From contig NZ_CP136336.1 of NCBI RefSeq assembly GCF_032681285.1, positions 917,001 to 981,000 on the forward strand: a DNA stretch of 64,000 bases, in the 5' to 3' direction. The notes under the pieces are model-generated. The model saw nothing but the letters and a program-made list of their open reading frames with translations, had not been told where the DNA came from and did not search any database. How positions within the stretch are numbered: the first letter of the stretch is position 1; each line of letters starts with the position of its first letter. Positions 1-9,694 of the stretch are shown piece after piece. The translations under genes were made by a program, and so were the position numbers. Source of the stretch: Piscinibacter gummiphilus (GTDB taxonomy: Bacteria > Pseudomonadota > Gammaproteobacteria > Burkholderiales > Burkholderiaceae_C).

Positions 1-1932
1 CGAGTCATAGAGCGTGCTGTAGCTAGCGTTCCCGGTCTGCGCTACCTGGGGCAGCGTGGTCGAGAACGAGGTGGTGTAGGCGCGGATGCGCGACGCGATG
101 TCAAAGAAGGCCCGTGTTAGGCCGGCGATCATCTGGTCCGGCGCGCCTGCGGTGAAGTAGTTGTCGGGGCGTGGCCCGCCCCCATCCGGCAGGGTGTCGG
201 CGTTGGTGTGCCACCAGGCCTGAGGCAAGGCCGTAGTGCGCGTGGCAGGGTTGAAGCCGTCCGGCACCTCGAAGCCACCGTACTTCGCGGCCAACAGGAA
301 CTGGTTGTTCGGCTTCAGTGTCTGGTACTCCATGACGTCGAGCCAGTAGGTGGAGATCGTCTGCATGCCAAGCGTATTCGGCTGCGAGTTGACGTCAGGA
401 CGGATGTCGCGGGTGTGTACGTCGTAGGCAATCCCCGCCATCAGCGCGCTGTTGTTGGTGCAGCAGCCGTTGTAGGGGTTGACGGTGCCCAGCGATGCCC
501 CCAGCCCTTCCATCACGCCGATGCGATTGGTCGCGGTGACGGCATTGATCGTGTCGCCAAAGCTCGGCTTGGCCGGCTCATTAGCGGTGAGGGACCCCGC
601 GCCCGGGACGTTCTTGTCGGCGTGCGTGTTGGTATCACCGATCCCCAGGATGAAGTTGCGCTGGCAGGAATATTGGATGGGATCGTCCCAGTTTGTGATT
701 ACCGGGAAGTTGTCCACCCACTGCGCCCGCATGCCGGGGCCAGCGTTGCCCACGTTCGTCCAGGTGTCGATGTTGCCGAGATTCTTAAAGTAACGTACGG
801 CAGCGTAGTAGAGCTCGCCGACCGGGTCATAGGTCTTGTAGGACCCCGAAGCGCCGAATTTATTAAGGTAGTTGATGACACCGCTGTTGGCAACCGGGGT
901 GTTAAAAATGGTCGCTGTGGTGGCGGCGTCAGCGGCGTCAGGGTTGAGATTGAAAACCCCTGTGGTGGCACTCCACTCGCGCACCGGGTTGGCAGTGGGC
1001 GGGGATCCCACGACCGGCTGGGTCGGTCCGACGAACTTCTGCCGGGCGCGCAGGACGCCACCGTCGCGCTGCACATTGCCGTCGTTGAGATAGCCAAAGG
1101 CGCTGTAACGAATGCGGTCGGAATACTGCTGGATCAGCCCTTCGGGCTTGTAGTTCGAGGCGTACGCCCTGCAGTTCGATTCGATGCCGACGGCGCTGTC
1201 GCAGACCTTCACCCGGCCGAATACTTCATAGACGACGTTGTTGGCGCCGGTCGTGTTGTTGTAGTGAACCGGAGTCGTGCCGTTGGTGAGGTTGCTTTCG
1301 TTGTTGCTGAAGCGCAGGCGATTGCCCATGCTTTCCACTCGCATGTAGATCCGCGACAGTGATGTGAGCGGCGTGGCGCCCGTGAGCACGGTGCTGTTCG
1401 TGATCGAACGATTCGGGAAGTTGCCGGTGCCGCCTTGGCCAGAGGCCCAGGCCTTTTCAAGGACCGTGAGCGTCGCGGTGTCGATGACGCGCGATCCGCC
1501 CGTCAGCGCCCAGCGGAACGGGTCGATGGTCTGCATCGTCGCCCAGTTGAGGAAGTTGCCGCTCCACTGGCCGGTGCAGGTGTGCGTAGCCGACGCCATG
1601 GCCACCGGATAGAAGTAGCTGTCTGGGGCGGCGGTGTTGGGCGCGGTGGTGCTGTCCGTCGCGCTCGAGCGATAGCTGTAGCACTTGGCGGGGTCGAAGT
1701 AGCCGAGGTAGGTCCTGGCGTTCGAGTAGTTGCCGATGTGGGCAACGCTCACCGCGGTCGGGAACTCGACCGACAGAGCCAGCGCCAAGTTGCCGGGCAC
1801 TGGGTTGTTGGTGAAGAGCGGTTGGTCGGCGAGCGGCGTCTGTGCCTGCACGATCGAACCCACCGCAACCAGGGTGCTGGCGCCAAGGGTCACGAGTGAC
1901 CGACGCAGCGAGCTAAGGGTGTACTGGAACAT
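1..1932 (-). CDS. pilY1: PilY1-type pilus tip adhesin, 3' part outside window
   Basis: This is the N-terminal 644 residues of a PilC/PilY1-family protein, a large secreted factor at the tip of type IV pili that promotes pilus extension and adhesion. The frame stays open from the ATG at 1932 to the window edge, so the C-terminal beta-propeller and stop lie outside. Residues 1-31 form a Sec signal peptide ending near VQAQ. The stretch GNFLNWATMQTIDPFRWAL, around residue 120, is typical of the PilY1 N-terminal region, and the last visible residues (ASYSTLYDS) also fit the family. It is the last gene seen in the minor pilin operon, 8 bases after pilX, which is its usual position. Family assignment is firm; adhesion or mechanosensing is known for the family and inferred here. 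Confidence 0.9.
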   Translation of the reverse strand, partial: MFQYTLSSLRRSLVTLGASTLVAVGSIVQAQTPLADQPLFTNNPVPGNLALALSVEFPTAVSVAHIGNYSNARTYLGYFDPAKCYSYRSSATDSTTAPNTAAPDSYFYPVAMASATHTCTGQWSGNFLNWATMQTIDPFRWALTGGSRVIDTATLTVLEKAWASGQGGTGNFPNRSITNSTVLTGATPLTSLSRIYMRVESMGNRLRFSNNESNLTNGTTPVHYNNTTGANNVVYEVFGRVKVCDSAVGIESNCRAYASNYKPEGLIQQYSDRIRYSAFGYLNDGNVQRDGGVLRARQKFVGPTQPVVGSPPTANPVREWSATTGVFNLNPDAADAATTATIFNTPVANSGVINYLNKFGASGSYKTYDPVGELYYAAVRYFKNLGNIDTWTNVGNAGPGMRAQWVDNFPVITNWDDPIQYSCQRNFILGIGDTNTHADKNVPGAGSLTANEPAKPSFGDTINAVTATNRIGVMEGLGASLGTVNPYNGCCTNNSALMAGIAYDVHTRDIRPDVNSQPNTLGMQTISTYWLDVMEYQTLKPNNQFLLAAKYGGFEVPDGFNPATRTTALPQAWWHTNADTLPDGGGPRPDNYFTAGAPDQMIAGLTRAFFDIASRIRAYTTSFSTTLPQVAQTGNASYSTLYDS

Positions 1933-1940
1933 GGGGTGCC

Positions 1941-2591
1941 TCACTGAAGCGTGAAGGTGGTTTGATAGAACGCCAGGGTGCCCTTCGGGCCGGTGGCGCG
2001 GATCGACAGCCTGTAGACCGGCACGACTGTGAGCGCGCCGGAGCCGCCGCTACTGGCGTTCTCAGCTTTAATCGGCGTATCGGCACGGCCGCCTGGAATG
2101 CCTGGATTGCCCGTCACGCAGTTGTCGAGCGATGGGGCTCCGTCTCTGTCGCACTGCCGGTCGATCACATAGCGCAGTCGCACGTCATCGCCAGTGATCA
2201 CGATGTCGTGGCTGCTGTTGGCGAGCCCGGAGCTGTTGAAGTCGGCGTCGTTCATCAGCAGCAGATTGGGAATGCCCTGGTGGTTGTAAGCCAAGATCTG
2301 CGGGCTGTAGTTCATCGTCAGGTACCGCGCCGCAGAAATGGTCGGGTTCGCAAGGTTGGTTGGCTCCTTGGCCATCGCAATGACCCGGGCGATCGCCGCT
2401 TCGTTGCGATGGACGAGGTCTTTCTTGAACGCGAGACTCCCGGTGTTCAACAGGGAACTGTTGAAAGATCTGACAAGAGCCACCGCGCCCACCATCATGA
2501 TGAGAACGGCAATGAGTGCGAACAGCAGCACGACGCCACGTTCGCGGCCGGGTGGGCGGCCAGTTTGAATTCGCGTAGGGCGGTTCTTCAT
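1941..2591 (-). CDS. pilX: type IV pilus minor pilin-like PilX
   Basis: PilX (216 aa) is a minor component that helps prime pilus assembly together with PilV, PilW and PilY1. Residues about 20-42 form one hydrophobic helix (GVVLLFALIAVLIMMVGAVA) after a basic leader (GRERG), as in the PilX N-terminal family; the usual Glu5 of pilins is absent, which is normal for PilX. The ATG overlaps the stop of pilW as ATGA, so translation is probably coupled. The rest is a periplasmic globular domain with two cysteines in a CDRDGAPSLDNC segment. Assignment rests on the N-terminus and the gene order. Confidence 0.88.
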   Translation of the reverse strand: MKNRPTRIQTGRPPGRERGVVLLFALIAVLIMMVGAVALVRSFNSSLLNTGSLAFKKDLVHRNEAAIARVIAMAKEPTNLANPTISAARYLTMNYSPQILAYNHQGIPNLLLMNDADFNSSGLANSSHDIVITGDDVRLRYVIDRQCDRDGAPSLDNCVTGNPGIPGGRADTPIKAENASSGGSGALTVVPVYRLSIRATGPKGTLAFYQTTFTLQ

Positions 2592-3838
2592 GGCAATGGT
2601 GCAAATTGCATGTTGCGCAACGGGATGATGGTTTCGTAGGTGCGGTAGCGGAAATTCCGCTCATCGGCCGTCAGCGTTCTGACGTACTGCAGTTGGGCAC
2701 CGCCCGAACTCGTGAGGCCAGGGAACAGTACGACCTGCTCGGGGCTGACGGGCGTGCCGTCGTCACGCAGTTTCTCCTGCACCGGAGAGCGCGTGATCAG
2801 GCCGAGGCGGATGGAGGTGATGCGCTTGAGGTCGGCGAGGGCAACACCCGACCCACTGGTCAGCTCGGCATATGTGAAGGGTGACGTGGCCGGGTCCCAC
2901 CAAGTGTCGAGCATGTGATCGAAGTTGGCGTCGATGCCATACAAGGCGCGGACCTCGACCACGTTGTCAGACACTGGCTGTGGTTGGTTGGCTGCTGCAG
3001 TCGAGCCGGTCTTCAACAGGTCGAGCGCGAAGAGGGTGTTGTTGTCGCCCACGCCGAACATCTGGAAGAGCGGAGGATTCGGCGGGGTCTGCGGTGCAGG
3101 CAGAGGCGGTTGGCCTTTGCCGATCTGCGCCGCGTACACCACGCTCATGGTGGCGAAGTCGGCGTAGTTCACCGTGCTGCCGGTCGCACTGAAGTAGTCG
3201 CCGCCCAAAATCAGCGATTTGCCGGCGATGGCCGAGACCTGTTGCACCATGCATTCGCGCTGGCCACCGGCCGCGCGGTCCCCGCCGATGAGGACCAGGT
3301 CGCCGACGCTGTACTCGCCCGTGAACGGCAAGGAAAAGCTCATGGGCAGTGCGAGGTTGAACGATGTGGCCCGCATGGGCATTTCGCTCTTGCCGCCAGC
3401 GCCTGAAAGCACCGTGATGACGTCGCCGCGGGTTTGTCCGCCGGAGTCGGCGGCGTTTTTCTCGATCAGCACCGGGGCCAGACGCCGCATTTGCGATGCG
3501 GCTGCGAACGGAGCGTCGAAAGGTGCGGTGGCCGGCAGGAGCGGGCCCCCTGTGCTCACGCGCGCCGCATTGATGCGGCAGCCGAACAGTTCAGTCAGCT
3601 TCTGCGTGTAGCCCGTGCCGGCCTGCCGAATGGCGCGCTCTAGCACGAAGCTCGAATAAGCGCCCGACTGCACGGTATCGTTGAGTGCAGTCGACGTGCG
3701 CTTCTGGCCTTCTGACAGCATCAGCACGCGCGTGATCACAAGCGTCACCACGAGACCAATGGCCATGGCCACCAGCAGTTCGATGAGCGAGAAGCCTTTG
3801 GCAGCGGATGGGGCGGTCTTGTGCATGGCGGATCTCAT
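2588..3838 (-). CDS. pilW: type IV pilus minor pilin PilW
   Basis: PilW (416 aa) is a large minor pilin of the priming complex in the inner membrane. The prepilin motif KGFSLIELLVAMAIGLVVTL lies near residue 15, with Gly as cleavage site, Phe+1 and Glu+5, followed by the membrane helix and a long periplasmic domain. I chose the ATG at 3838 because it overlaps the pilV stop as ATGA; a longer frame opens at 3901 but would run into pilV and add a non-leader extension. The 3' end overlaps pilX by 4 bases. Length fits the family, which is much longer than other minor pilins. Confidence 0.9.
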   Translation of the reverse strand: MRSAMHKTAPSAAKGFSLIELLVAMAIGLVVTLVITRVLMLSEGQKRTSTALNDTVQSGAYSSFVLERAIRQAGTGYTQKLTELFGCRINAARVSTGGPLLPATAPFDAPFAAASQMRRLAPVLIEKNAADSGGQTRGDVITVLSGAGGKSEMPMRATSFNLALPMSFSLPFTGEYSVGDLVLIGGDRAAGGQRECMVQQVSAIAGKSLILGGDYFSATGSTVNYADFATMSVVYAAQIGKGQPPLPAPQTPPNPPLFQMFGVGDNNTLFALDLLKTGSTAAANQPQPVSDNVVEVRALYGIDANFDHMLDTWWDPATSPFTYAELTSGSGVALADLKRITSIRLGLITRSPVQEKLRDDGTPVSPEQVVLFPGLTSSGGAQLQYVRTLTADERNFRYRTYETIIPLRNMQFAPLP

Positions 3839-4236
3839 AGGCCCACTTCCGTGGTGTAGCGGCGGGGCTGCGCGCCGCTGGGGGAATCCGGCGGGTTCCA
3901 TGTGATCGTGATGCGGACCACCCCGGCGATGAGCGGGTCGGCGACGATCTCGCCCTCACCGTAGGGAAAGCCCACCACCGGGTCCTGGACTCGCTGCCGC
4001 CAGGCGTCGTAGGCCGACTGGCGCAGCGGCAGCGTTCCCTGGTCCTGGATGGCCCAGACCGCCTCGTCTACCAGACGGGCGGCACGGGTCACGTCTTCCG
4101 CGCCGATCGAGTACTGCATGGCCCGCGATTGCAAGCCCACGAGCCCGAGCAGGCCGATGGAGCAGATGAGGATGGCCACCAGGACTTCGATCAGCGTGAA
4201 GCCGCCCTGTCGTGGTCTGGAAGTTCTGTGCTGCAT
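3835..4236 (-). CDS. pilV: type IV pilus minor pilin PilV
   Basis: PilV (133 aa) is a minor pilin. The leader ends RQGG and is followed by FTLIEVLVAILICSIGLLGL, a textbook class III prepilin cleavage site with Glu at +5. The ATG at 4236 lies one base beyond the stop of the upstream pseudopilin gene; an upstream in-frame start at 4299 would place a long non-leader sequence inside that gene and is rejected. The downstream end overlaps pilW by 4 bases. It is probably cleaved by PilD and assembled with PilW and PilX. Confidence 0.9.
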   Translation of the reverse strand: MQHRTSRPRQGGFTLIEVLVAILICSIGLLGLVGLQSRAMQYSIGAEDVTRAARLVDEAVWAIQDQGTLPLRQSAYDAWRQRVQDPVVGFPYGEGEIVADPLIAGVVRITITWNPPDSPSGAQPRRYTTEVGL

Positions 4237-4237
4237 G

Positions 4238-4849
4238 TCAGCATCCCTCGGGGGCGGTTGAAGGGCGGTTCGGGTCGCACATGCGCACCCGGCCGCCAAT
4301 GTCGACGATCACGCGCAACGGGCGGTCGGTGGTGCCGGTGGCTTGCGAGATGTTGAAGGTGGTGACTGCTGCGTTGCAGTCGCCATTCGGAACGCCCGTC
4401 GTCGCGGCGGTCGCGGTGGTCATCCGGCCACTCGAGTTGAAGCAGATGGCCGTTACGTTGCCCAGCGAGTTGGTCGCCAGGGCCACGACGTTGTTGGAGC
4501 CCACTTCGCTCATCCGGCCGGTCTGCACGACGGGCTCAGGGGCCACCGGCATGTCGATTGCTGTCGGAACGTACTGGACGACCCAGTTGCGCCCGCCGAA
4601 GCCGGCAGGCGCGCCCACCATCGGTGTCGCATAGGTCAGGAAGAACACCACCGTGCGATTGCGGCGTACGGCTTCCTGCTGCGCAGTCCGCAGGGCGCTT
4701 TGCACGATCTCGGCGGTGCTGCGGATGTGGTTGTTGCGGATCCAGGTGCTCAACGATGGCAGTGCCAGGCTGAAGAGCAGGCCGAACAGCGCCAAAGTGA
4801 TCACCAGCTCAATGAGGGTGACCCCGTTCGAGCGGGCCTTGCTGGCCAT
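4238..4849 (-). CDS. fimT: GspH/FimT family minor pseudopilin
   Basis: This 203-residue protein begins MASKARSNGVTLIELVITLALFG: a short basic leader, a cleavage Gly, Glu at +5 and a hydrophobic helix, as in FimT/FimU and GspH pseudopilins. The C-terminal domain contains Cys pairs that may form a disulfide near the end (MCDPNRPSTAPEGC). The frame is open upstream to 5089, but that part is antisense noise inside pilE; the ATG at 4849 immediately precedes the leader. It sits between pilE (23 bases upstream) and pilV, the standard first minor pilin position. FimT versus FimU cannot be separated by eye. Confidence 0.85.
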   Translation of the reverse strand: MASKARSNGVTLIELVITLALFGLLFSLALPSLSTWIRNNHIRSTAEIVQSALRTAQQEAVRRNRTVVFFLTYATPMVGAPAGFGGRNWVVQYVPTAIDMPVAPEPVVQTGRMSEVGSNNVVALATNSLGNVTAICFNSSGRMTTATAATTGVPNGDCNAAVTTFNISQATGTTDRPLRVIVDIGGRVRMCDPNRPSTAPEGC

Positions 4850-4872
4850 GTGCGTGTGATGCGCCAAAGGGC

Positions 4873-5346
4873 TCAGCACGTCTGCCCCCGCTTCATGATC
4901 CAGCAGCCGGAGTTCGGCGTGCCCCAGCCGGTGATGAGTGCCGTGGTGTCGCGTGCGTCGGCTTGGTTGAGGGTGAAGGTGAAGCCGGTGGCGGCATTTC
5001 GGCCGACGGCGGTCAGAACATAGGTCGAAGCGGTAGGCGCCGCGAGGCAGCTCACGGTGAACGCGTCGGTGGTACGTGCGGTCAGGCACGGCGGGTTGAA
5101 GCCTCCGGTCGACGCATAGGTGCGGTTGTCTTGAAAGTACCGCTCCATGTCGGCTCTCATCGTCAGCAGCCCATTCGTGCCATCGACGAGGTGGCCTCGC
5201 AGGATGTAGTCGCGATAGCTCGGGAGTGCTACCGCAGCCAGGATTGCCACGATGGCGACCACGATCATCACTTCGATCAGCGTGAAGCCACGAGCTAGAC
5301 GGGAGGGGGCAGGGTGAGCGGTCGACATCTGGAGGCCCTTATTCAT
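4873..5346 (-). CDS. pilE: type IV pilin PilE-like
   Basis: A 157-residue type IV pilin. The leader ends ARG and is followed by [20 protein letters not shown] and [11 protein letters not shown], the classic helix of PilE/PilA pilins. The domain ends with a Cys pair ([13 protein letters not shown]) consistent with a D-region disulfide. Either the ATG at 5346 or the one at 5328 could be used. In many minor pilin clusters PilE is last; here it is first in the transcription order and could be either a minor pilin or a major subunit. No promoter could be defined with confidence in the 120 bases upstream. Confidence 0.85.
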   Translation of the reverse strand: MNKGLQMSTAHPAPSRLARGFTLIEVMIVVAIVAILAAVALPSYRDYILRGHLVDGTNGLLTMRADMERYFQDNRTYASTGGFNPPCLTARTTDAFTVSCLAAPTASTYVLTAVGRNAATGFTFTLNQADARDTTALITGWGTPNSGCWIMKRGQTC

Positions 5347-5466
5347 GGCGGAATGGGAGAAAACTGAGTGTGGCCAGCATAGTGACGGCCGCTGGGCCCG
5401 TCGCTGGTGTTTCGACGGGAGGCAGCTTGTGGCCGACGGACGGCGGCGCTGCTCATGTCGACGGCT

Positions 5467-6525
5467 CTAACGCCAGGTGGGGAAGGCGACGGGTTCGGAC
5501 AGCATGTCGAAATCGAGCCGTGCGACGTCTTGCTCCTCGACGCGCACCCGTATGGGCGCATGGCGCAAACTTGGTGCCAGCCAAAGCGTCACCTGGGGGC
5601 CGAAGTAGAACTCGTTGGGGTACTTCGTGACGTATTTCTCGGTGCGCAGGTTCCCCCACGAGGTGGGAAGGTCCTCCTCAGCCTCCCGCACCAGGCTCAA
5701 GTGCAGGCTGCGCCCCGCCAGGCGCACGACGACGGGGTAGGGCTGCGATGCTTCTTCCTGCGGGCGCAGGTGCAGGTCGTTGCTCAGCTTCAGCAAGGCG
5801 CTCAAGGGGTCGAGTCTCGGGCCGGTGCCGGGCTCCTGCGCGGGGTTGTCCGAAAATTGCACGGCGCGCAACTGCTGGCCCTCACCCGTCGTGCGCTGTT
5901 CTTCTTCGTAGACATCCGGGGACATGCTTCCGCCGGATGAGCTGCCGCGTGTCCTGAGGTCCCATGCGAAGACGGTTTTGAACTGCCGTGATCCGGTCAC
6001 CTGCAGCGACAAGAGGTATCCGCTTGGTTCGATCTTCCACTGCAGGGTGGCGCTGCCCCCCACGGCGTGGCCACCGAACTGGCCGCTCACGGCATAGAGC
6101 ACCGCGGCTTCGCCTCCGGTGCCATCGAGTGGCGTTGCCGAAGGGGCGGGCGCTGGTTCGTCGGCCGCTGCGGGGGCTGGTGCGGCTTGTGGTGTTGCCG
6201 CGCGGGGGGCGGGCGGTTTGTGTGGGGCCGGTGCTGGCGGGGTGTCGCGCTTCGCCGCGACGATGGGTGGCGTGCGCAGCGTGTCGGGAGCGGTCTTCAA
6301 CTCGACCAGTGTCACGGGCTCCTGCGGGGCCCTCGACGCGAACTCGAGCTGCCGGCTGCTGTATGGCATCAGCCATGGCAGCGACACATGGCCGACGGAG
6401 ACGGCAACCACCAGAAGCGCCAGCGCCACAGACCGGCCCACCCTAGAGGAGTGTCGAAAGGAATCGCTCGAAGTTGCCATCCTGGTCAGAAATGCGCCGG
6501 TCCGCGTGCCCGGCGGCAAGGTCAT
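5467..6525 (-). CDS. DUF3108 domain protein, membrane anchored
   Basis: A 352-residue protein of unknown function. After a basic N-terminus comes a hydrophobic segment (VALALLVVAVSVGHVSLPWL, about residues 33-52), then a long Pro/Ala-rich linker (about residues 85-135) and a beta-rich domain of about 200 residues resembling DUF3108 (AVLYAVSGQFGGHAVGGSA near its start). It is probably anchored in the inner membrane and periplasmic. An AGG lies at suitable distance before the ATG at 6525; the ATG at 6480 has a poorly spaced one. The gene is divergent from the mla operon. DUF3108 proteins often sit by nucleotide or envelope genes, but no function is established. Confidence 0.75.
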   Translation of the reverse strand: MTLPPGTRTGAFLTRMATSSDSFRHSSRVGRSVALALLVVAVSVGHVSLPWLMPYSSRQLEFASRAPQEPVTLVELKTAPDTLRTPPIVAAKRDTPPAPAPHKPPAPRAATPQAAPAPAAADEPAPAPSATPLDGTGGEAAVLYAVSGQFGGHAVGGSATLQWKIEPSGYLLSLQVTGSRQFKTVFAWDLRTRGSSSGGSMSPDVYEEEQRTTGEGQQLRAVQFSDNPAQEPGTGPRLDPLSALLKLSNDLHLRPQEEASQPYPVVVRLAGRSLHLSLVREAEEDLPTSWGNLRTEKYVTKYPNEFYFGPQVTLWLAPSLRHAPIRVRVEEQDVARLDFDMLSEPVAFPTWR

Positions 6526-6652
6526 GCGCGCCTGCGATACATTCTCTGCGCTGCGCCGGCCGATCCAATGCCGGATGTCCCGCTAGGCGGTCCGCCTGTC
6601 AGCGAGAACGCAGACCCCCAAACCTGCTCCAGGAGTCAACAGGCCCATCGCG

Positions 6653-7447
6653 ATGATCGAACTGCGCAACGTCACCTGCGGCTACGGCGACCGGGTCATT
6701 CTCGAAGGCGTGAACCTCACCGTGCCCCGCGGCAAGGTTCTCGCGCTGATGGGCACTTCGGGCGGCGGCAAGACCACCGTCCTGCGCTTGATCGGGCGGC
6801 AGCTCGAGCCCATGAGTGGGCAGGTGATGTTCGACGGGGTCGACATGGCCACGCTCGATGCCAAGGGGCTGTATGCCATCCGTCGGCGGATGGGCATGTT
6901 GTTTCAGTTCGGCGCTCTCTTCACCGACCTCACCGTCTTCGAGAACGTCGCCTTTCCTTTGCGCGAGCACACCGATCTGTCGGAGGCCATGATCCGTGAC
7001 CTGGTGCTGATGAAGCTCAACGCGGTGGGGCTGCGCGGTGCGCGCGATCTCCTGCCCTCTCAGGTGTCGGGCGGGATGGCCCGGCGCGTGGCGCTGGCGC
7101 GCGCCATCGCGCTCGACCCCGACCTCATCATGTACGACGAGCCTTTTGCCGGCCTCGACCCCATCTCCATGGGCGTGGCGGCCACGCTGATCAAGGACTT
7201 GAACCATGCGCTGGGCGTGACCAGCATCGTGGTGTCGCACGACGTCGATGAGACCTTCCTCATCGCCGACCACGTGGTCTTCATCGCCAACGGCCGCATT
7301 GCGGCGCAAGGCACACCGGCGGAGATGCGCGCCAGCGACGACCCGCTCGTGCGCCAGTTCGTCGGCGGCAGTGCCGACGGGCCGGTGCGCTTCCACTACC
7401 CTGCGGTGCCGGTGGCCGAAGATTTCGGCCTGGGGAGGCGCACATGA
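6653..7447 (+). CDS. mlaF: Mla phospholipid transport ATPase MlaF
   Basis: MlaF (264 aa) is the ATPase of the MlaFEDB inner-membrane complex, which exchanges phospholipids with the outer membrane through MlaC and MlaA. The Walker A region is [10 protein letters not shown] (about residue 35), the signature is [13 protein letters not shown] and the Walker B region is [14 protein letters not shown] followed by the H-loop (VVSHDV). Its last 4 bases overlap mlaE. It is the first gene of a complete six-gene mlaFEDACB cluster, and the 127-base gap upstream, shared with the divergent DUF3108 gene, should hold the promoter. Confidence 0.96.
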   Translation: MIELRNVTCGYGDRVILEGVNLTVPRGKVLALMGTSGGGKTTVLRLIGRQLEPMSGQVMFDGVDMATLDAKGLYAIRRRMGMLFQFGALFTDLTVFENVAFPLREHTDLSEAMIRDLVLMKLNAVGLRGARDLLPSQVSGGMARRVALARAIALDPDLIMYDEPFAGLDPISMGVAATLIKDLNHALGVTSIVVSHDVDETFLIADHVVFIANGRIAAQGTPAEMRASDDPLVRQFVGGSADGPVRFHYPAVPVAEDFGLGRRT

Positions 7448-8226
7448 AGTGGCTGCATCCGGCCGAGCTGGGCCTGCAAGTGCGGTCCAAGCTGGTCGAC
7501 CTCGGGGTGGGCGCTCGGCTCTTCGTGCAGCTGGTGGCGCTGGTCGGCGTCGCCTTCGCTCGCATGCGCCTGGTGGTCGACCAGCTCTTCTTCCTCGGCA
7601 ACCGTTCCTTGTCGATCATCACGGTCTCCGGGCTGTTCGTTGGTTTCGTTCTTGCGCTTCAGGGCTACTACACCTTGCAGCGCTACGGTTCTGCCGAGGC
7701 CGTGGGGCTGCTCGTGGCGCTCTCGCTGGTGCGCGAGCTCGGGCCGGTGGTCACTGCCTTGCTCTTCGCGGGGCGCGCCGGCACCTCGCTCACGGCGGAG
7801 ATCGGCCTGATGAAGGCCGGTGAGCAGCTGGCCGCGATGGAGATGATGGCGGTCGACCCGGTGAAGCGGGTGCTGGCACCGCGCTTCTGGGGCGGTGTGC
7901 TGGCGATGCCGCTGCTGGCGGCGGTGTTCAGCGCGGTGGGCATCGTCGGTGGGTGGCTGGTGGCCGTGCCGCTCATCGGCATCGACGAAGGCGCCTTCTG
8001 GTCGCAGATGCAGGGCGGCGTGGAGGTGTGGGCCGACGTGGGCAATGGCGTGGTCAAGAGCGTCGTCTTTGGGTTCACCGTAACCTTCGTCGCTCTGCTG
8101 CAGGGTTATACGTGCAGGCCCACGCCCGAGGGTGTGTCGGCCGCCACCACGCGAACCGTGGTGATGGCCTCGCTGGCGGTGTTGGCACTCGACTTCGTGC
8201 TGACCGCGATGATGTTTTCGATCTGA
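7444..8226 (+). CDS. mlaE: Mla permease MlaE
   Basis: MlaE (260 aa) is the integral membrane permease of the phospholipid transporter. The protein has several hydrophobic spans and the family hallmarks [18 protein letters not shown] and [20 protein letters not shown] in the middle region. It starts with an ATG overlapping the mlaF stop, implying tight co-translation with its ATPase. Length is as expected for the family. Confidence 0.96.
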   Translation: MKWLHPAELGLQVRSKLVDLGVGARLFVQLVALVGVAFARMRLVVDQLFFLGNRSLSIITVSGLFVGFVLALQGYYTLQRYGSAEAVGLLVALSLVRELGPVVTALLFAGRAGTSLTAEIGLMKAGEQLAAMEMMAVDPVKRVLAPRFWGGVLAMPLLAAVFSAVGIVGGWLVAVPLIGIDEGAFWSQMQGGVEVWADVGNGVVKSVVFGFTVTFVALLQGYTCRPTPEGVSAATTRTVVMASLAVLALDFVLTAMMFSI

Positions 8227-8255
8227 CTGAAAGAGAAGCAAAGGGAGCGACGGCG

Positions 8256-8762
8256 ATGCAGAAATCTCGTCACGATGTGTGGGTCGGGTTGTTCGTGCTG
8301 ATCGGCGCGGTGGCGGTGCTGTTCCTCGCGCTCAAGGCCGGCAACCTGCTGAGCTTGAACTTCGACGAGACCTACCCGGTGACGGCGAAGTTCGACAACA
8401 TCGGTGGGCTGAAACCGCGCGCGGCGGTCAAGAGTGCCGGCGTGGTGGTCGGGCGTGTCGAATCGATCGGCTTCGACGACAAGAGCTACCAGGCGAACGT
8501 GGTGCTGCAGATGCAGAAGAAGTTCGTGTTCCCGAAAGACAGCTCGGCCAAGATCCTCACTGCGGGCCTGCTCGGCGAGCAGTACCTGGGCCTGGAGCCC
8601 GGTGCGTCGGAAAAGAACTTGGCGCCGGGTGATGTCATCACGCAGACGCAGTCGGCCGTCGTGCTCGAGAACCTCATCAGCCAGTTCCTCTACAACAAGG
8701 CGGCCGACGCCGGCTCGGCTGCACCCGCACCGGCACCCGCTCCGGCTGGCGCGAAGAAGTGA
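8256..8762 (+). CDS. mlaD: Mla MCE-domain protein MlaD
   Basis: MlaD (168 aa) carries one N-terminal membrane helix (VGLFVLIGAVAVLFLALKAG, about residues 9-28) and one MCE domain (about residues 38-118) that forms a hexameric lipid channel on MlaE. The motif LTAGLLGEQYLGLEPG is typical of the MCE fold. The C-terminus is Ala/Pro rich. The ATG at 8256 follows a clear AAAGGGAG ribosome site; the same frame is open further upstream but those codons lie inside mlaE. The stop overlaps the next gene (TGATG). Confidence 0.95.
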   Translation: MQKSRHDVWVGLFVLIGAVAVLFLALKAGNLLSLNFDETYPVTAKFDNIGGLKPRAAVKSAGVVVGRVESIGFDDKSYQANVVLQMQKKFVFPKDSSAKILTAGLLGEQYLGLEPGASEKNLAPGDVITQTQSAVVLENLISQFLYNKAADAGSAAPAPAPAPAGAKK

Positions 8763-9565
8763 TGCGCAGACTGGCACTCGTGCTCGCGGCACTGTGGGTG
8801 CTGCTGCTCACCGGCTGCGCCACCACCGGCTCCACGCCGGGGCCCACATCGCGCTCCGAGCGCATCGACCCGTGGGAGCGCTGGAACCGCAAGGTCTACA
8901 AGTTCAACGACAAGGTCGACGAGACCGTGCTGAAACCCGCCGCCACGACTTACACCAAGGTCGTGCCCGAGCCGGTGCGTCGGGGCGTCAACAACTTCTT
9001 CGGCAATGTGTCCGACGTGTGGTCGGCGGTGAACAACATGCTGCAGGGGAAGTTCAGCAACGGCCTGCAGGACATGGTGCGAGTGGGCACGAATACCTTG
9101 TTCGGCCTGGGCGGGTTTCTCGATGTGGCCAGCGAGTTCGGTGCCGATCGTCAGGGTGAAGACCTTGGCCAGACGCTCGGCTATTGGGGCATGGCCCCTG
9201 GGCCGTATGTGGTGTGGCCGGTGATCGGCCCGTCAACGCTGCGCGACTCGATCGCGCTGCCGCTCGACGTGCAGGTCTCGCCCGCGCTCGCCATGCACAA
9301 CAACACCGCCAAGCTCGCCACGGCCGGGCTGCAGGCCGTCAACCAGCGTGCCAACCTGCTCGGGGCAACCGGCATGCTCAACGACATCGCACTCGACAGA
9401 TACGTGTTCGTGCGCGATGCCTATCTGCAGCGCCGCCGCAACCTCGTGTACGACGGCGATCCGCCAGACGAGAAAGAGCCGGAGGACGACAACGAGCCGC
9501 CCGCCGAGGCCGCGCCGAAAGCGCCTGCCCCTGCCGCGTCTGCGGCTTCAGAGGCGGGCCGCTGA
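8762..9565 (+). CDS. mlaA: Mla outer-membrane lipoprotein MlaA (VacJ)
   Basis: MlaA (267 aa) is the outer-membrane lipoprotein that removes phospholipids from the outer leaflet. The signal peptide ends with the lipobox LLTGC, Cys20. The VacJ domain follows with DPWERWNRKVYKFNDKVD and the signature GYWGMAPGPYVVWPVIGPS. A charged Glu/Asp and Ala/Pro tail of about 35 residues ends the protein. The ATG overlaps the mlaD stop; a GTG one codon earlier is possible. In enterics mlaA is unlinked, whereas here it is inside the operon. Confidence 0.95.
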   Translation: MRRLALVLAALWVLLLTGCATTGSTPGPTSRSERIDPWERWNRKVYKFNDKVDETVLKPAATTYTKVVPEPVRRGVNNFFGNVSDVWSAVNNMLQGKFSNGLQDMVRVGTNTLFGLGGFLDVASEFGADRQGEDLGQTLGYWGMAPGPYVVWPVIGPSTLRDSIALPLDVQVSPALAMHNNTAKLATAGLQAVNQRANLLGATGMLNDIALDRYVFVRDAYLQRRRNLVYDGDPPDEKEPEDDNEPPAEAAPKAPAPAASAASEAGR

Positions 9566-9694
9566 GCCGCATGTTGCTGTTGTGTAATGCTGCCAACCGC
9601 GGCGCCCGCTGCCGCGTTGATCGTTGAACTCGGCCACCGCACGTGTCTCCAACGTGATCCGTGCCGCATGGCCCGAGCCCTGAAAGGATTTCCA

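Noticed and set aside
208..1362. A 384-codon plus-strand frame at the window start
   Set aside because: It lies antisense to pilY1, whose minus-strand frame is open for 644 codons with a signal peptide and clear family motifs.
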